The translations under genes were made by a program, and so were the position numbers. The notes below the pieces were generated by a model. That model was given only the letters and a program-made list of their open reading frames with translations. It ran no database searches and was not told the DNA's origin. Source: Sphingopyxis indica (GTDB lineage: Bacteria > Pseudomonadota > Alphaproteobacteria > Sphingomonadales > Sphingomonadaceae). From it: a stretch of 64,000 bases of DNA. Each line of letters starts with the position of its first letter. Within the stretch, counting starts at the first letter, position 1. This document shows, one piece after another, positions 50,019 through 59,287 of the stretch. The DNA lies in NCBI RefSeq assembly GCF_900188185.1, contig NZ_FZPA01000013.1:47316-111315 (forward strand), written 5' to 3'.

Positions 50019-51953
50019 CTAGTAGGCTAGCGGCCCGCCCGCCCGCGGCTTGGCGCGGCGGTTCCAGGCAAACCCGATCACGATCACGGCAAGCATCAGG
50101 AGTTGTGCCAGCACCGACTGAAATGTCGGGAACAGGCCCAACATCGAGATACGTGGCACGCTGGCGAGCGGCGCTATGTCGATGATCCCCGCCTCTTGGA
50201 GGGCAGCGACTCCCTTACCGGCCAGCACGACCGTCAGAGCGGCCATCAGCCACGAGCTGTAGCGGAAGAACTGCGTAATCGGCAGCGTCCGGCTGTAGCG
50301 GAGCATGGCCCAGGCGATGACGGCGAGAAGGCTGATCGCTGCGCCGGCGCCGGCCAGCAGCATCGCGGTGTTACCCTGTGTCGAGAGCGCGGCGTAGAAA
50401 AGGATCGTTTCAAAGACCTCCCGATAGACCACCAGGAATGCGAGCCCGAACAGGAACCATCCCGACCCGCTCGATAGCGCCCGTGACATTTTCTCCCGGA
50501 TATAGCGTTGCCACTGATCGGCTTGGGCCTTGCCGTGCATCCAGATTCCGACCGAGAGCAGCACGATCGCGGCGAACAGCGAGCCGAACCCTTCGGTCAG
50601 CTCCCGGCTCGCGCCGCTGATCCCGATCGCATAGGTGGCGACGGCCCAGGTAAGCCCGCCCGCGATGAGCGCCCCGATCCACCCGCCATGCACATAGCGC
50701 AAGGCTTCTGGCCGTTCCGCTTTGCGGAGGAACGCGATCATGGCGACCACGATCAAAAGAGCTTCCAGCCCCTCACGCAGCAGGATCGTAAAGGCCCCCA
50801 AGAAGGTGGACGCCTGCGTCGCGGCGTCGGGCGCGAGCGCCGCCTCGGCATCATCGAACAGGCCGCCCAGCACTGCCACTCGTTCGGCCACATCATCGGC
50901 CGACGTGCTGCTCTCCACAGCGGCGCGATATTCTCCCATCGCGCCTTCGATCCTGGACATGAGCGTCGGGTCGCGCGCCGAGAGCGTCGGTTCGATCGGC
51001 TCGAACCCGTCGAGATAGGCGGACAGCGCCAGTTCCTTTGCGCCGCGCCGGTCGCCGCGCCGGAACGCGGCGAGGCTTTGCGCAAGCTTGGAGCGAGCGA
51101 CCGCGAGCGAGCCCGGGGCTTGTTGCATCACCTGATCGGGGTGGCGCCGCAGATAGGCGAGCACCGCGTCGGCTTTCGCCTGCCCGATGCTGCCCGCAAG
51201 CGCGGCGGGGGTGAGCGCGACCAGGGTTTTCAAATCGGGGATCCGCGCCCGCAAGCTCGGCTGGGACTTCCACAGCCGTTCGCCTTCGACCGCTTGCGCG
51301 TCGGTCAGGGCGAAGCTGCCAGCGCGGAACGCCAGCGCCCAGCGTTGATCGTTCGGCAGATCGGCGAAGCTCTGCATCGCGGTCCCGTCGATGCCTTGGC
51401 TTATCACCTGATAGAGCGCGAACACGCTGCGCTGGCGCGCCCGTTCGGCGTCGGTGAACGCGATCGGCGGCGGGTCGAGTCTGGCAGCGTCAGGCCCATG
51501 TCCGTCGCCGGTGAGGCCGTGGCAGGACGAGCAGCTTTGGACGTATAGCCTTGTTCCCATGGCGGGGTCGGGTGCCTTGGCGGGAGCGAGCGGCACCGGA
51601 TAGGCCTTGAGCAGATCGGCGGCGAGGCCATGCGCGAGTGTCGCGACCTCTCGGGACGATCCCTTGCGGCCGATCACGGCTTCGAGCTGCGAAGCGCTTT
51701 GGATTAGAGATTGCCGCTCAGGCGTCGCGGGAAGTGCGCGGAGGCGCGTCGACACCCCAGCGGCGAACTCCGTCATCTCCGCGTATTCGGACGCGCTTAT
51801 GACCGCGCCGTTGGCGACCGCACCGCCATAATCGACCGCCATATAGTCGAGCAGGCGCCAAGCAGTTTGAACATCGCGGGTATCGGCCATCGCCGCAGCG
51901 GGGATCAACAGCAGCATAAGCGACGCGACCAGCGCGACCAGAGGTGACGGCAT
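50019..51953 (-). CDS. Cytochrome c / FTR1-family iron permease fusion
   Basis: A 644-residue protein. A signal peptide (residues 1-23) leads to a periplasmic region with a c-type heme site (YVQSCSSCHGLTGDGHG). The C-terminal third has about seven membrane segments with both FTR1 motifs, LLREGLEALLIVV and VYREVFETILFY (REGLE and REVFE). The heme domain may oxidise Fe(II) before import, much as a ferroxidase partners yeast Ftr1. ATG 51953 is preferred; the frame extends to TTG 51971. Similar direct repeats lie on both sides. Iron is the expected substrate. Confidence 0.9.
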   Translation of the reverse strand: MPSPLVALVASLMLLLIPAAAMADTRDVQTAWRLLDYMAVDYGGAVANGAVISASEYAEMTEFAAGVSTRLRALPATPERQSLIQSASQLEAVIGRKGSSREVATLAHGLAADLLKAYPVPLAPAKAPDPAMGTRLYVQSCSSCHGLTGDGHGPDAARLDPPPIAFTDAERARQRSVFALYQVISQGIDGTAMQSFADLPNDQRWALAFRAGSFALTDAQAVEGERLWKSQPSLRARIPDLKTLVALTPAALAGSIGQAKADAVLAYLRRHPDQVMQQAPGSLAVARSKLAQSLAAFRRGDRRGAKELALSAYLDGFEPIEPTLSARDPTLMSRIEGAMGEYRAAVESSTSADDVAERVAVLGGLFDDAEAALAPDAATQASTFLGAFTILLREGLEALLIVVAMIAFLRKAERPEALRYVHGGWIGALIAGGLTWAVATYAIGISGASRELTEGFGSLFAAIVLLSVGIWMHGKAQADQWQRYIREKMSRALSSGSGWFLFGLAFLVVYREVFETILFYAALSTQGNTAMLLAGAGAAISLLAVIAWAMLRYSRTLPITQFFRYSSWLMAALTVVLAGKGVAALQEAGIIDIAPLASVPRISMLGLFPTFQSVLAQLLMLAVIVIGFAWNRRAKPRAGGPLAY

Positions 51954-52148
51954 ATGGGTGATCGATTCCAAGCTTCACTCGTCGCGGACTATGCGAACAA
52001 CTCTCATTAGCAGTATTGGGCAGCGTGCGCGACCACCAATGGCAGGATGATGAACATCGCCGCCGGAGAGCTGGCGGGCGATCGTCTCCGGCGACAAGAT
52101 CGTGACCGCGAACCCGGAGACGATCGGGGGGGTAGAAAAGCGGCAGCG

Positions 52149-52185
52149 AAGGCGCGTGACGGTGTGCGATGCACGATCAAGGTTT
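52149..52185. repeat. Direct repeat B flanking the FTR1 gene
   Basis: Begins AAGGCGCGTGA and contains the dyad GTGC-GAT-GCAC like repeat A. It lies about 200 bp before the start of the FTR1 gene. A shared regulatory site or the edges of an inserted unit are both possible. Confidence 0.6.
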
Positions 52186-52217
52186 TCGATGAGGCTAAGC
52201 AGTGATTGAAGATACTT

Positions 52218-54926
52218 TCAGATCACGTACTTGTCCCAGCTTGCATAATGCTCGGCGCTGCGCTTTCCCCTTGGAAAGCTGAGGCCGACGAGCGCAATGC
52301 CGGCTACGACCGAGGCCACGGCCCCAAGGTGACCAACGCCGTCGAGGAGGAAAGGCGCGGCCACAAGCCAGGCTCCGAACGCGACGTTGATCAGCCGCAG
52401 CGCGCGGGCAACTTCTGCGGTGGCGATGATCGCGACCGTGATGACCAGCGCACCCACAACGTGATCGCTGTTCGCCATACCGCCTTCCGTGCCGAACAGT
52501 ATTCGGGTCAGCATCAGCAGGACGCCGATGACGATGCTCGCAGTCAGCGTCCATGGCAGGGTCAGTCCCTTCTTTGCGTCCGCCCAGAAGGTGCTTGGCG
52601 AGGCCATCGCGTCCGACGCGTCCACCGCTCCCGCCTCTATCGCGTCACCCTGGAAGAAGGTGCGGATCAGCGGTTTGCCTTGCCGGCGCGCCCAGAGAAG
52701 GAACTGACCCATCGCAATCACCTCGTCGAGCGCGAAGGGGATCATGATCAGCATGGCGAGCGCGGCGATCAGCGCCAGCGTGCTCCATGTGCCGATGACG
52801 ATGGGCTGACTGATGATGAAATAGATGCTGATGACGCCGAGCGGGATGACAAGGATGCCGAAGAAGGTCACCATCCACGGCATGGTCCGCCAGCGGTCGC
52901 GGGTGCCCATTACCGCCATCAGGATCTCGAGGACATAGCTGACCGTGCCGAGCCCACCATCGGGAATCGGCCAGGCCTTGGACATGTCCGAGGTGATGAT
53001 CTCCTCGGTGCCGTTGCGTGGATCGCTCAGGGAGCCGGCGAAAAACGGCTCCCAAACGCCGTCAATATGCCCCAGTTGGTAGGCGGTGAGGATGCGCGAG
53101 GTGAGAAGGCCGATCAGACCCATGGCGACGATCGGCAGCCGCTGTGCGTCGGTGGATGGCGAATAGGTCCAGCCGGGCGGGATGTTCTTGGGGTCCATCA
53201 TGCCCGCCATGCTCATGCCCGGCATCATCGGCACGAGCACCGACAGGGCGATCACGGCCGAGCCGATGAGCAGGTTGTTGTTGTACTGAGCGGCGCTCGG
53301 GCTCCAGAAGATCAGCGGGGCGAAGAACAGCCAGATGCCGACGAACGCGACCGCCCACTGCGCCCATGTCTTCGTGCGGGCTGACAGGGAAAGTGCACCG
53401 AACAGCGCGATGGCGAACCCGCTGACGACGTCGCTGATGGCCAGCGCGTTCGCCCGCCACTCGATCGACGGCAGCCCGCGATCAATAGTTACGAAGCGCG
53501 CGGCTTCGCCGACACTCTGCGTGGTCACGGAATCGTATATGAGCGGGCTGGAGGCGAGCCACAGACCGAGACCGATGTTGGCGTAAAGCGCCCAGCGGGC
53601 ACGGCGCTCATCGCGGTCCATCAAGGCCATGTGATCGCCGTGCCCGCCATGGCCCGACATCGCCGCGCCCGCGCCGCCGGTCTCGTGCCCCATCGCCGCG
53701 TGGTCCATCTTGCTGTGGTCCATCCCGCCGTGATCCATACCGGCCATTCCGGCGACTGCCGCTTCAGCTTGGCGGTGGTCCGGCTCCGCAGGTTTGGAAG
53801 CTTGATTGTCGTTCCAGGCGACCAGGTTCTCGTTGAGCTTGTTGTTCCGATACCAGGCGCCGGGATGACGCTTCAACGCGGCAACGATCGTCGGCAGCGA
53901 GTCGCGAAGATTGTGCTTCGGCTCCCATCCGAGCAGCGAACGCGCGCGGGAGACATCGAGGATATAGTGGTCGTTGCTGCTGTCGATCATCCAGGGCTGG
54001 ATGAAGTCGTCGCTGCCGAGCGCTTCGTTCTGCAGGATGATCCCGGCTTTCGCGAGCGGCTGCGGAATCCGGATCGTCTTCCAGCCCTCACCGTGGAGCG
54101 CCTCGCCGACGATGTCCTGGATCTCGGCATAGCCGGGTGCGTCGGGCTCGCCGATGAGCAGCGGCAGTTCTGACGGCAGTTCGTGCCGCCGATCGACCAG
54201 ACGCAGCACGGCGTCAGCCAAGTCGTCGCGGTGCACCGATGACTGCGCCGCACACAGCATGCCGGGATAAAAATGCGAAATCAGGCGGTGCTCGTAAATC
54301 TGCGATATCTGCTGCGCGAGAAAAGCCGAGCGTCCGTCGTCGTCGTAAACTCCGGCGGCGCGCATATAAACGACGGAGATGTTTCCGTGGCGCTCATGCA
54401 GCAATGTCTCGGCGTCGACCTTGGACTGCGGATAGGCCCAGGACGCGCCGATCGGCGAGTCCTCGTTGATGCGCTCGTCGGGTGTGGGGGTCGGCTTATG
54501 AACGAGCATCGTGCTGGCGAAGACGAATTGTCCGACTTCGAACGATTGCAGCCCGTCAATCAGCCGGCGGGTGCCCTGCACGGTGACCTTGTCGTAGAGC
54601 GGATTGGGGTCACCCGTGATATCATAATAGGCGGCGAGGTGGATCACCGAGGCGATGCGGTTGCCGTACCGTGCGCGCACCTCGTCAAGCGCAACTCGGA
54701 CCGCTTCGTCTGACCCGAGGTCTATGTCGATCGCCGCCGCGGGCGGCGGTGGGTCGGGAGGGCCGGCGCGATCAAGGCCGACGACCGTGTAGCGCTCGCC
54801 GAGCTGGGCAATCAGCGCTGCGGCGATAAAACCGCTCGCACCCGTGATGAGGACGACTTCGCCACCCTGGCCGCTGCCGGCTTCACTGCGTTTGCCATCG
54901 GTCATGACTTTGCCACCCTTGTTCAT
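52218..54926 (-). CDS. NAD-dependent epimerase/dehydratase fused to SPW-repeat membrane domains
   Basis: A 902-residue fusion. Residues 25-340 are an extended short-chain dehydrogenase: Rossmann loop LITGASGFIAAALIAQLG, active-site-like SWAYPQSKVDAE (Tyr-x-x-x-Lys). A Met/His-rich linker follows (MAGMDHGGMDHSKMDHAAMG). The last 470 residues are membrane segments with SPW repeats (LWLASSPLIY, LFFAPLIFWSPSA, GAWLVAAPFLL). Start ATG 54926 or 54905. The linker could bind copper, in keeping with the flanking genes. The fusion is well formed and long, without frameshift. Substrate and purpose are unknown. Confidence 0.85.
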   Translation of the reverse strand: MNKGGKVMTDGKRSEAGSGQGGEVVLITGASGFIAAALIAQLGERYTVVGLDRAGPPDPPPPAAAIDIDLGSDEAVRVALDEVRARYGNRIASVIHLAAYYDITGDPNPLYDKVTVQGTRRLIDGLQSFEVGQFVFASTMLVHKPTPTPDERINEDSPIGASWAYPQSKVDAETLLHERHGNISVVYMRAAGVYDDDGRSAFLAQQISQIYEHRLISHFYPGMLCAAQSSVHRDDLADAVLRLVDRRHELPSELPLLIGEPDAPGYAEIQDIVGEALHGEGWKTIRIPQPLAKAGIILQNEALGSDDFIQPWMIDSSNDHYILDVSRARSLLGWEPKHNLRDSLPTIVAALKRHPGAWYRNNKLNENLVAWNDNQASKPAEPDHRQAEAAVAGMAGMDHGGMDHSKMDHAAMGHETGGAGAAMSGHGGHGDHMALMDRDERRARWALYANIGLGLWLASSPLIYDSVTTQSVGEAARFVTIDRGLPSIEWRANALAISDVVSGFAIALFGALSLSARTKTWAQWAVAFVGIWLFFAPLIFWSPSAAQYNNNLLIGSAVIALSVLVPMMPGMSMAGMMDPKNIPPGWTYSPSTDAQRLPIVAMGLIGLLTSRILTAYQLGHIDGVWEPFFAGSLSDPRNGTEEIITSDMSKAWPIPDGGLGTVSYVLEILMAVMGTRDRWRTMPWMVTFFGILVIPLGVISIYFIISQPIVIGTWSTLALIAALAMLIMIPFALDEVIAMGQFLLWARRQGKPLIRTFFQGDAIEAGAVDASDAMASPSTFWADAKKGLTLPWTLTASIVIGVLLMLTRILFGTEGGMANSDHVVGALVITVAIIATAEVARALRLINVAFGAWLVAAPFLLDGVGHLGAVASVVAGIALVGLSFPRGKRSAEHYASWDKYVI

Positions 54927-55154
54927 TCATCTCTGAAAACACTGACAGGCCCACCCGGACCAACCCTCTCGCACGCCCAGCTTTGCAGCGCGACGCGGCC
55001 TTCCCGCAAGCGCCTGTGGGCGACTTAGGGCGTCGGACACGTAAGCTCAGTCCAAGCGGGGGGTGTCTTGGGAGGCGAGGGTTAAGCCGCGTAAGTGGGT
55101 AAAAGAAGGTGGAAGGCCTGAGCGGCGCTTGCGTGGACGGTTGGTCCATAGCGC

Positions 55155-56081
55155 TTACATGCCCGACGCGGGTGGCGCGAGGGCGCCTAGCCATGCCACG
55201 AGCGCCAGGATGCCGATCACGCAGGCTGTCTCGACCGCAAGGCTGACCCGCAGCGCCGTAAGCGCCCCGCCATGGTCGTTCATGGCAATCGAGCGCTCGA
55301 AGGCCGGCGTGAGGCGGAACCGATTGAGCGAAGCGAGCCCCAGCATCGCTGCGAACAAAACCAGCTTGGCGAGCAGCAGCAGGCCGTAGAGCGTCGTCCC
55401 CAAGGCCGCGAAATTGGCTGGGCCGACGAGCAGCCAGCTGTTGATCAAGCCGGTGACCACCAGGGTAACAACCACGAGCGTGCCGACGGCGCCGAACCCA
55501 TGCAGGGCGCGATGGGTCAGCCGAAGGTGCGCGGCATCGATCTCCTCGGTGCGACGCGTCAACAGGAGAAGCAATCCGAACAGCGCGCCGACCCATATAC
55601 CGCCTCCCAAGAGGTGGAGGATGTCCGCACCGAGGTGAAGCCATCCGGTGCTTCCCTCGTCCATGGCGCCGTGCCCGTTCCACGCGAGTGTCGCCAATGC
55701 CGCGGCGGCGGCAATCATGGCGATAGCCAGCCACGATGCTCTGCCTCGCGCCAGCAGGGCTGCACCGACGGCGATGACCAGCGCCACCATACGCACCTTC
55801 CAGGCGGTGCCAACCGGTGGCCCCCCGAGCAGCGCGGCCACCGCTGCCTGGTCGATCGGCCAGAATGCAGAACCGGCCATCGCCGAGGCCATAAGGATCA
55901 GGCCAACGGCTGAGAGCAGCAACCCGAGCGCTGCGCTTGCCGTGAGCCAAGGCCGCAGCGCGATGGCATCATCGCGCTCGCCAAGACGAAGACCATAGAG
56001 GCTGAAGGCCGACAGGCCGAACAGCGCCGCCAGGACCAGGTATAACGCCAAGCGGATGGCGACGGTCGGCCAGTCGAGCAT
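55155..56081 (-). CDS. copD: Copper homeostasis inner-membrane protein CopD
   Basis: A 308-residue membrane protein with about eight segments. The motif TGWLHLGADILHLLGGGIWV and the His in LTHRALHGFGAVG are family-typical heme/copper-binding positions. It follows copC by 4 bases, so the two are co-expressed. CopC and CopD together move copper across or within the envelope; the direction is debated. Confidence 0.9.
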   Translation of the reverse strand: MLDWPTVAIRLALYLVLAALFGLSAFSLYGLRLGERDDAIALRPWLTASAALGLLLSAVGLILMASAMAGSAFWPIDQAAVAALLGGPPVGTAWKVRMVALVIAVGAALLARGRASWLAIAMIAAAAALATLAWNGHGAMDEGSTGWLHLGADILHLLGGGIWVGALFGLLLLLTRRTEEIDAAHLRLTHRALHGFGAVGTLVVVTLVVTGLINSWLLVGPANFAALGTTLYGLLLLAKLVLFAAMLGLASLNRFRLTPAFERSIAMNDHGGALTALRVSLAVETACVIGILALVAWLGALAPPASGM

Positions 56082-56085
56082 TCGC

Positions 56086-56454
56086 TCACTTCACCGTGAA
56101 GTTGTAGCTGCCGGTGATTTTGTGTGTATCGCTAGAGACGACCTGCCAGCCGACGCTGTAGCGCCCACGCGGGAGGCGCTGCTTCGGGGTGATGGTGAGC
56201 GTCCGGCCATCGGCGCCGACTGCGGCGCTGCTGGGCATTTTCATGGCCGCCATGCCCGGCATCGCTGCCATGGTAAGGTCGGCCTTGGAGAAAGCCGGCA
56301 CGAGTTTCTCGCTGAACTGAAGGCTGATCTTCTCGGGGGTCGCGACGGCCGCGTTGGCGGCGGGGCTGGAGGACACCAGCTTCGGGTGCGCGTTCGCCAC
56401 GCCGCCTGCGAAGAATAAGGCTGCGGCGGCAGTCGTGATGAACAAGCGACGCAT
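56086..56454 (-). CDS. copC: Periplasmic copper-binding protein CopC
   Basis: A 122-residue protein with a signal peptide (residues 1-24, ending VANA) that leaves His at the mature N-terminus (HPKLVSSSPA), the Cu(II) site of CopC proteins. A Met-rich loop (MAAMPGMAAMKMPSSA) offers Cu(I) binding, and SSDTHKITGSYNFTV is the usual C-terminal strand with the second His. ATG 56454 gives the normal length; in-frame ATG 56469 has a nearer GGAG. It precedes copD. Confidence 0.92.
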   Translation of the reverse strand: MRRLFITTAAAALFFAGGVANAHPKLVSSSPAANAAVATPEKISLQFSEKLVPAFSKADLTMAAMPGMAAMKMPSSAAVGADGRTLTITPKQRLPRGRYSVGWQVVSSDTHKITGSYNFTVK

Positions 56455-56587
56455 CAGGGTAATCTCCATTTCGATTGGGTTCACCTGTATTACGCAGCCG
56501 GGCGGGTCACCCCTCACGATCTTTTTCGTGCCGACGCACCGCTCTCGATGAGGGGCCGGCGGTGGCGGCGCGTATTCAGAAGGGAGC

Positions 56588-57661
56588 ATGGGGCGCTTTT
56601 CACCGCGTCTCCTCTCGAGACGAACTGTGGCCGCGGGCCTGGACGGGCGCATGCGCGGGGTAATGATGAGGTTGCGATTGACCGATCAAGGCTGGACGGG
56701 CGACCCCGAGGAGGTCATCGACTGTCTGATTGTGGGCGGCGGTCCAGCGGGCCTCATGACCGCGATCTATCTGTCGCGGTTTCTCAGGAGCTGCGTCGTC
56801 TATGACGCGGCGGCAGGGCGCGTCGCCTCCATCCCGCACTCGCGCAACCTGCCAGGATTTCCCGGAGGCATTTCCGGCGTCGCGTTTCTTGCGCGATTGC
56901 AGGCTCAGCTGCGCGAATATGGCGGTACGGTCCAGAGCGGTGAGATCGACGCAATTGTCGCCTTAGGCGACCACTTCTCGGCAACCTGCGAACTGAACAT
57001 CTTGCGCGCGCGGACCGTTGTCCTCGCGACCGGTGTCCTCAACCGGCGTCCCGAGATGCCCGATGCGATGCATGACATCGGCGTGGCGCGTGGGCTTCTC
57101 CGCTATTGTCCGATCTGCGATGGTTATGAGGCCCGGCGGATGAACGTGGCGGTGCTCGGCGGCAGTGGTCATGGCGCTGAAGAAGCTGAATTCCTGAGGG
57201 CTTATGGGGCCAAGGTCACGCTTCTGGCTGAGCGCTCGCTCGATCTCGGGCCGACCGAACTTGCCAAGCTGAACCAGCAGGGCATCGATGTCGCCCCCTC
57301 GCCTGTCGAGCAGCTGCGTCTTGGCGACTGTGTCGAGGTGCGGTTGGCCAATGGCCTGGAGCTGCAATTCGACACGCTTTACCCTGCGCTCGGCTCGTCG
57401 CCTCGGACGCGGCTTGCCACTTTGCTGGGCGCGAAGCTCAGCAAATTAGGGTGCGTGCTGACCGATGCCCACCAACAAACCTCGGTTGATGGCGTGTACG
57501 CAGTCGGCGACGTAGTAGAAGGGCTCGATCAGATCAGCGTCGCAGCCGGGCAAGCGGCAATCGCTGCGACTGCAATCCATAATCTGTTGCGCGACCGCGA
57601 CAGCGGATTGTCATCTGCCATCGCCGGGCTGTATCCCGCTCGGAGCGTACCGCCGACGTAG
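56588..57661 (+). CDS. Thioredoxin-reductase-like FAD/NAD(P) oxidoreductase
   Basis: A flavoprotein of up to 357 residues. FAD loop DCLIVGGGPAGLMTAIYLSR, redox motif YCPICDGYE (CxxC as in TrxB), NAD(P) loop NVAVLGGSGHGAEEAEFLRA and FAD motif GVYAVGDVVEGLDQISVAAG are all in TrxB order. The N-terminus is uncertain: ATGs at 56588, 56651, 56663 and 56666 are in frame, and none has an ideal ribosome site. It is probably co-opted for metal stress; the electron partner is unknown. Its 3' end meets a decayed region. Confidence 0.87.
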   Translation: MGRFSPRLLSRRTVAAGLDGRMRGVMMRLRLTDQGWTGDPEEVIDCLIVGGGPAGLMTAIYLSRFLRSCVVYDAAAGRVASIPHSRNLPGFPGGISGVAFLARLQAQLREYGGTVQSGEIDAIVALGDHFSATCELNILRARTVVLATGVLNRRPEMPDAMHDIGVARGLLRYCPICDGYEARRMNVAVLGGSGHGAEEAEFLRAYGAKVTLLAERSLDLGPTELAKLNQQGIDVAPSPVEQLRLGDCVEVRLANGLELQFDTLYPALGSSPRTRLATLLGAKLSKLGCVLTDAHQQTSVDGVYAVGDVVEGLDQISVAAGQAAIAATAIHNLLRDRDSGLSSAIAGLYPARSVPPT

Positions 57662-57676
57662 TGGGAGCCACTGGCG

Positions 57677-57814
57677 GTGCACCGAGCGAAAGCCGCCAAC
57701 AAAGCGCTGATCGCCGGCTCGCTTGTCATCTTCTTCGGCTGCTTCGCGCTTATTCGTATCCACACGACGATCGGCGACACGGCCTTCCTCCGTTCGATGA
57801 TCCCGCACCACGAT
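57677..57814 (+). pseudogene. DUF305-like 5' fragment
   Basis: The frame from GTG 57677 reads a membrane segment (ALIAGSLVIFFGCFALI), then TTIGDTAFLRSMIPHH, which matches the start of DUF305 proteins up to their 'MIPHH' motif. Homology then stops abruptly and the frame runs into a MerR-like remnant. This looks like a 5' fragment left by a deletion. Confidence 0.6.
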
Positions 57815-57927
57815 CCCGAGGCTTGCGCGGGAGTGCATCGAGACAGTGTGCTATTACCAGCGTCGGGGGTTGCTCGACACGCCCTAGCGGGGCCGGGCTC
57901 GCCGGCGGCATCCGACGCTATGCTTGA
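57815..57927 (+). pseudogene. MerR-family regulator fragment with frameshifts
   Basis: Three frames in succession give pieces of a MerR winged helix: EACAGVH, then IETVCYYQRRGLLDTP (57837-57885, ended by TAG), then LAGGIRRYA. Together they match 'GVxxETIRYYQRRGLL...GGIRRY' of mercury/zinc-type MerR proteins. At least two frameshifts and loss of the rest make this a fossil. Confidence 0.65.
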
Positions 57928-58023
57928 AAAGGCCTACGGCACGAAGGTCGGCGCTGCCGCATTTCGTCGCATTCTCCTTCGCAGCGCGCCAACACGCGAC
58001 CGGCTACTAAGCGTCGGGGCCCC

Positions 58024-58752
58024 TCAGAACGCCAAGTGGTTTATTCCGCCGTGCATGAAGGTTCCGCCGAGGAACCCCTGGATTGAGATCGCGAGTGTCA
58101 TCAGGCCAAGCACCGCCCAGTACAACGACCGCGACCGCTCGGGACCCTTGCGGTGGCGCGCTGCCATCCAAGCCAGCGCGACGCCGAAGACCGCGATCGA
58201 TGTCCCGAGCCAGCGATGCGTCATCAGGATAGGGTTGCGGTCGGTCAGGTAGAACCCGCCTGCGAACCAGCCCAGGAACGCCGCCACGATCGCTCCCAGC
58301 GCGCCGACGACCAGCATTATGTGTGCGACATGCTGATAATCCCGGTTGCGGCGCCACAACCCGAACAGCTCCACCCCGAACGCACCGATGAACAGGGCGA
58401 TGGGAAAATGAATGACCATGGTATGCACCCGCCCCAGCCAGCTCACAAGCCGTTCGCCGAAAGTCTTGTTCTTGTTGGCGGTCTCCTCGTGCATGCCGCC
58501 CATGTCCATGTCGTCGCCGGCGATGTCGCGGCCGCCCATGTTCATGTCCACGGTCGACATAGAGCCCATGCCCATGTGGCCGTCGCCAGCGTCCGCCCCA
58601 TCTGCTTTCTGCGTCTCGGCTGCGCTGCTAGCGGCCGGCCCGGGACCGGCCCCGAGCGCATCGTGATCTTCGTGCGCCGATGCCGACGTGCTTACTGAGA
58701 TTGCAACCGCAAGGAGTAGAGCGAAAGCCCCGCCTCGTTTACCGCCCATCAT
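58024..58752 (-). CDS. DUF2231 membrane protein with Met/His-rich region
   Basis: A 242-residue protein. A signal peptide (GGAFALLLAVAISVSTSASA) precedes a His/Asp/Met-rich segment (DGHMGMGSMSTVDMNMGG, then DDMDMGGMHEE), likely copper-binding. Four membrane segments follow with the DUF2231 start RVHTMVIHFPIALFIGAFG. ATG 58752 is chosen because AAGGGG lies 5 bases before it; in-frame ATG 58785 is longer. It sits with other envelope copper genes. Function is unknown. Confidence 0.85.
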   Translation of the reverse strand: MMGGKRGGAFALLLAVAISVSTSASAHEDHDALGAGPGPAASSAAETQKADGADAGDGHMGMGSMSTVDMNMGGRDIAGDDMDMGGMHEETANKNKTFGERLVSWLGRVHTMVIHFPIALFIGAFGVELFGLWRRNRDYQHVAHIMLVVGALGAIVAAFLGWFAGGFYLTDRNPILMTHRWLGTSIAVFGVALAWMAARHRKGPERSRSLYWAVLGLMTLAISIQGFLGGTFMHGGINHLAF

Positions 58753-58937
58753 CTGACCCCTTAAGCCATGTTCATCCATCCCCATTTACGCACGCCCGGC
58801 CTTCTCCCCTCACCCGCCGATTAGCTCTTTCCGTGAAACTTTTCGTCTGCTTCAAGGCGAACTGGACGAAGGAGTCACGCTGGCAGCGGCAGGCGCGTCC
58901 TGCCGGCACCTACCAGAAAAATCGCCGATCAGCTGCC

Positions 58938-59189
58938 GTGGCGGGCGAACATGGGTATCAGAACCAGAGCTACTACAGCCAAGGCTATGGCTATGTTGAA
59001 CCGCAGGGTCACGGCCGAAGTTACGGCTCTTACCAAGGCCAAGGGCATAGCAGTTACGGTAACGGTTATTCCAATTACGGCAACTATGGCTACGCCTCGA
59101 ACCGGCACGCCCGTCGGGACTACCGCCGGGAAGTACGTCATGCGCGTCGCGACGCGCGCCGGTACAACGAGCATGGTTACAACCACTAG
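58938..59189 (+). CDS. Gly/Tyr-rich small protein
   Basis: An 83-residue low-complexity frame rich in Gly, Tyr, Ser and His (GYGYVEPQGHGRSYGSYQGQ), ending in a basic helix (RRDYRREVRHARRDARRY). No ATG exists in this frame nearby; GTG 58938 is taken, GTG 58833 is an alternative. The composition is too biased to be accidental, but expression is uncertain. No family is recognised. Confidence 0.45.
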   Translation: MAGEHGYQNQSYYSQGYGYVEPQGHGRSYGSYQGQGHSSYGNGYSNYGNYGYASNRHARRDYRREVRHARRDARRYNEHGYNH

Positions 59190-59287
59190 GATGCACAACG
59201 GCGCGGGCCACCGCGCCGTTGTCACTTCTGAAGAGTGACAACGCGTCTGACACGCAAGAGTACGGAGAAGGTCGCGGGCGTGCGGCT

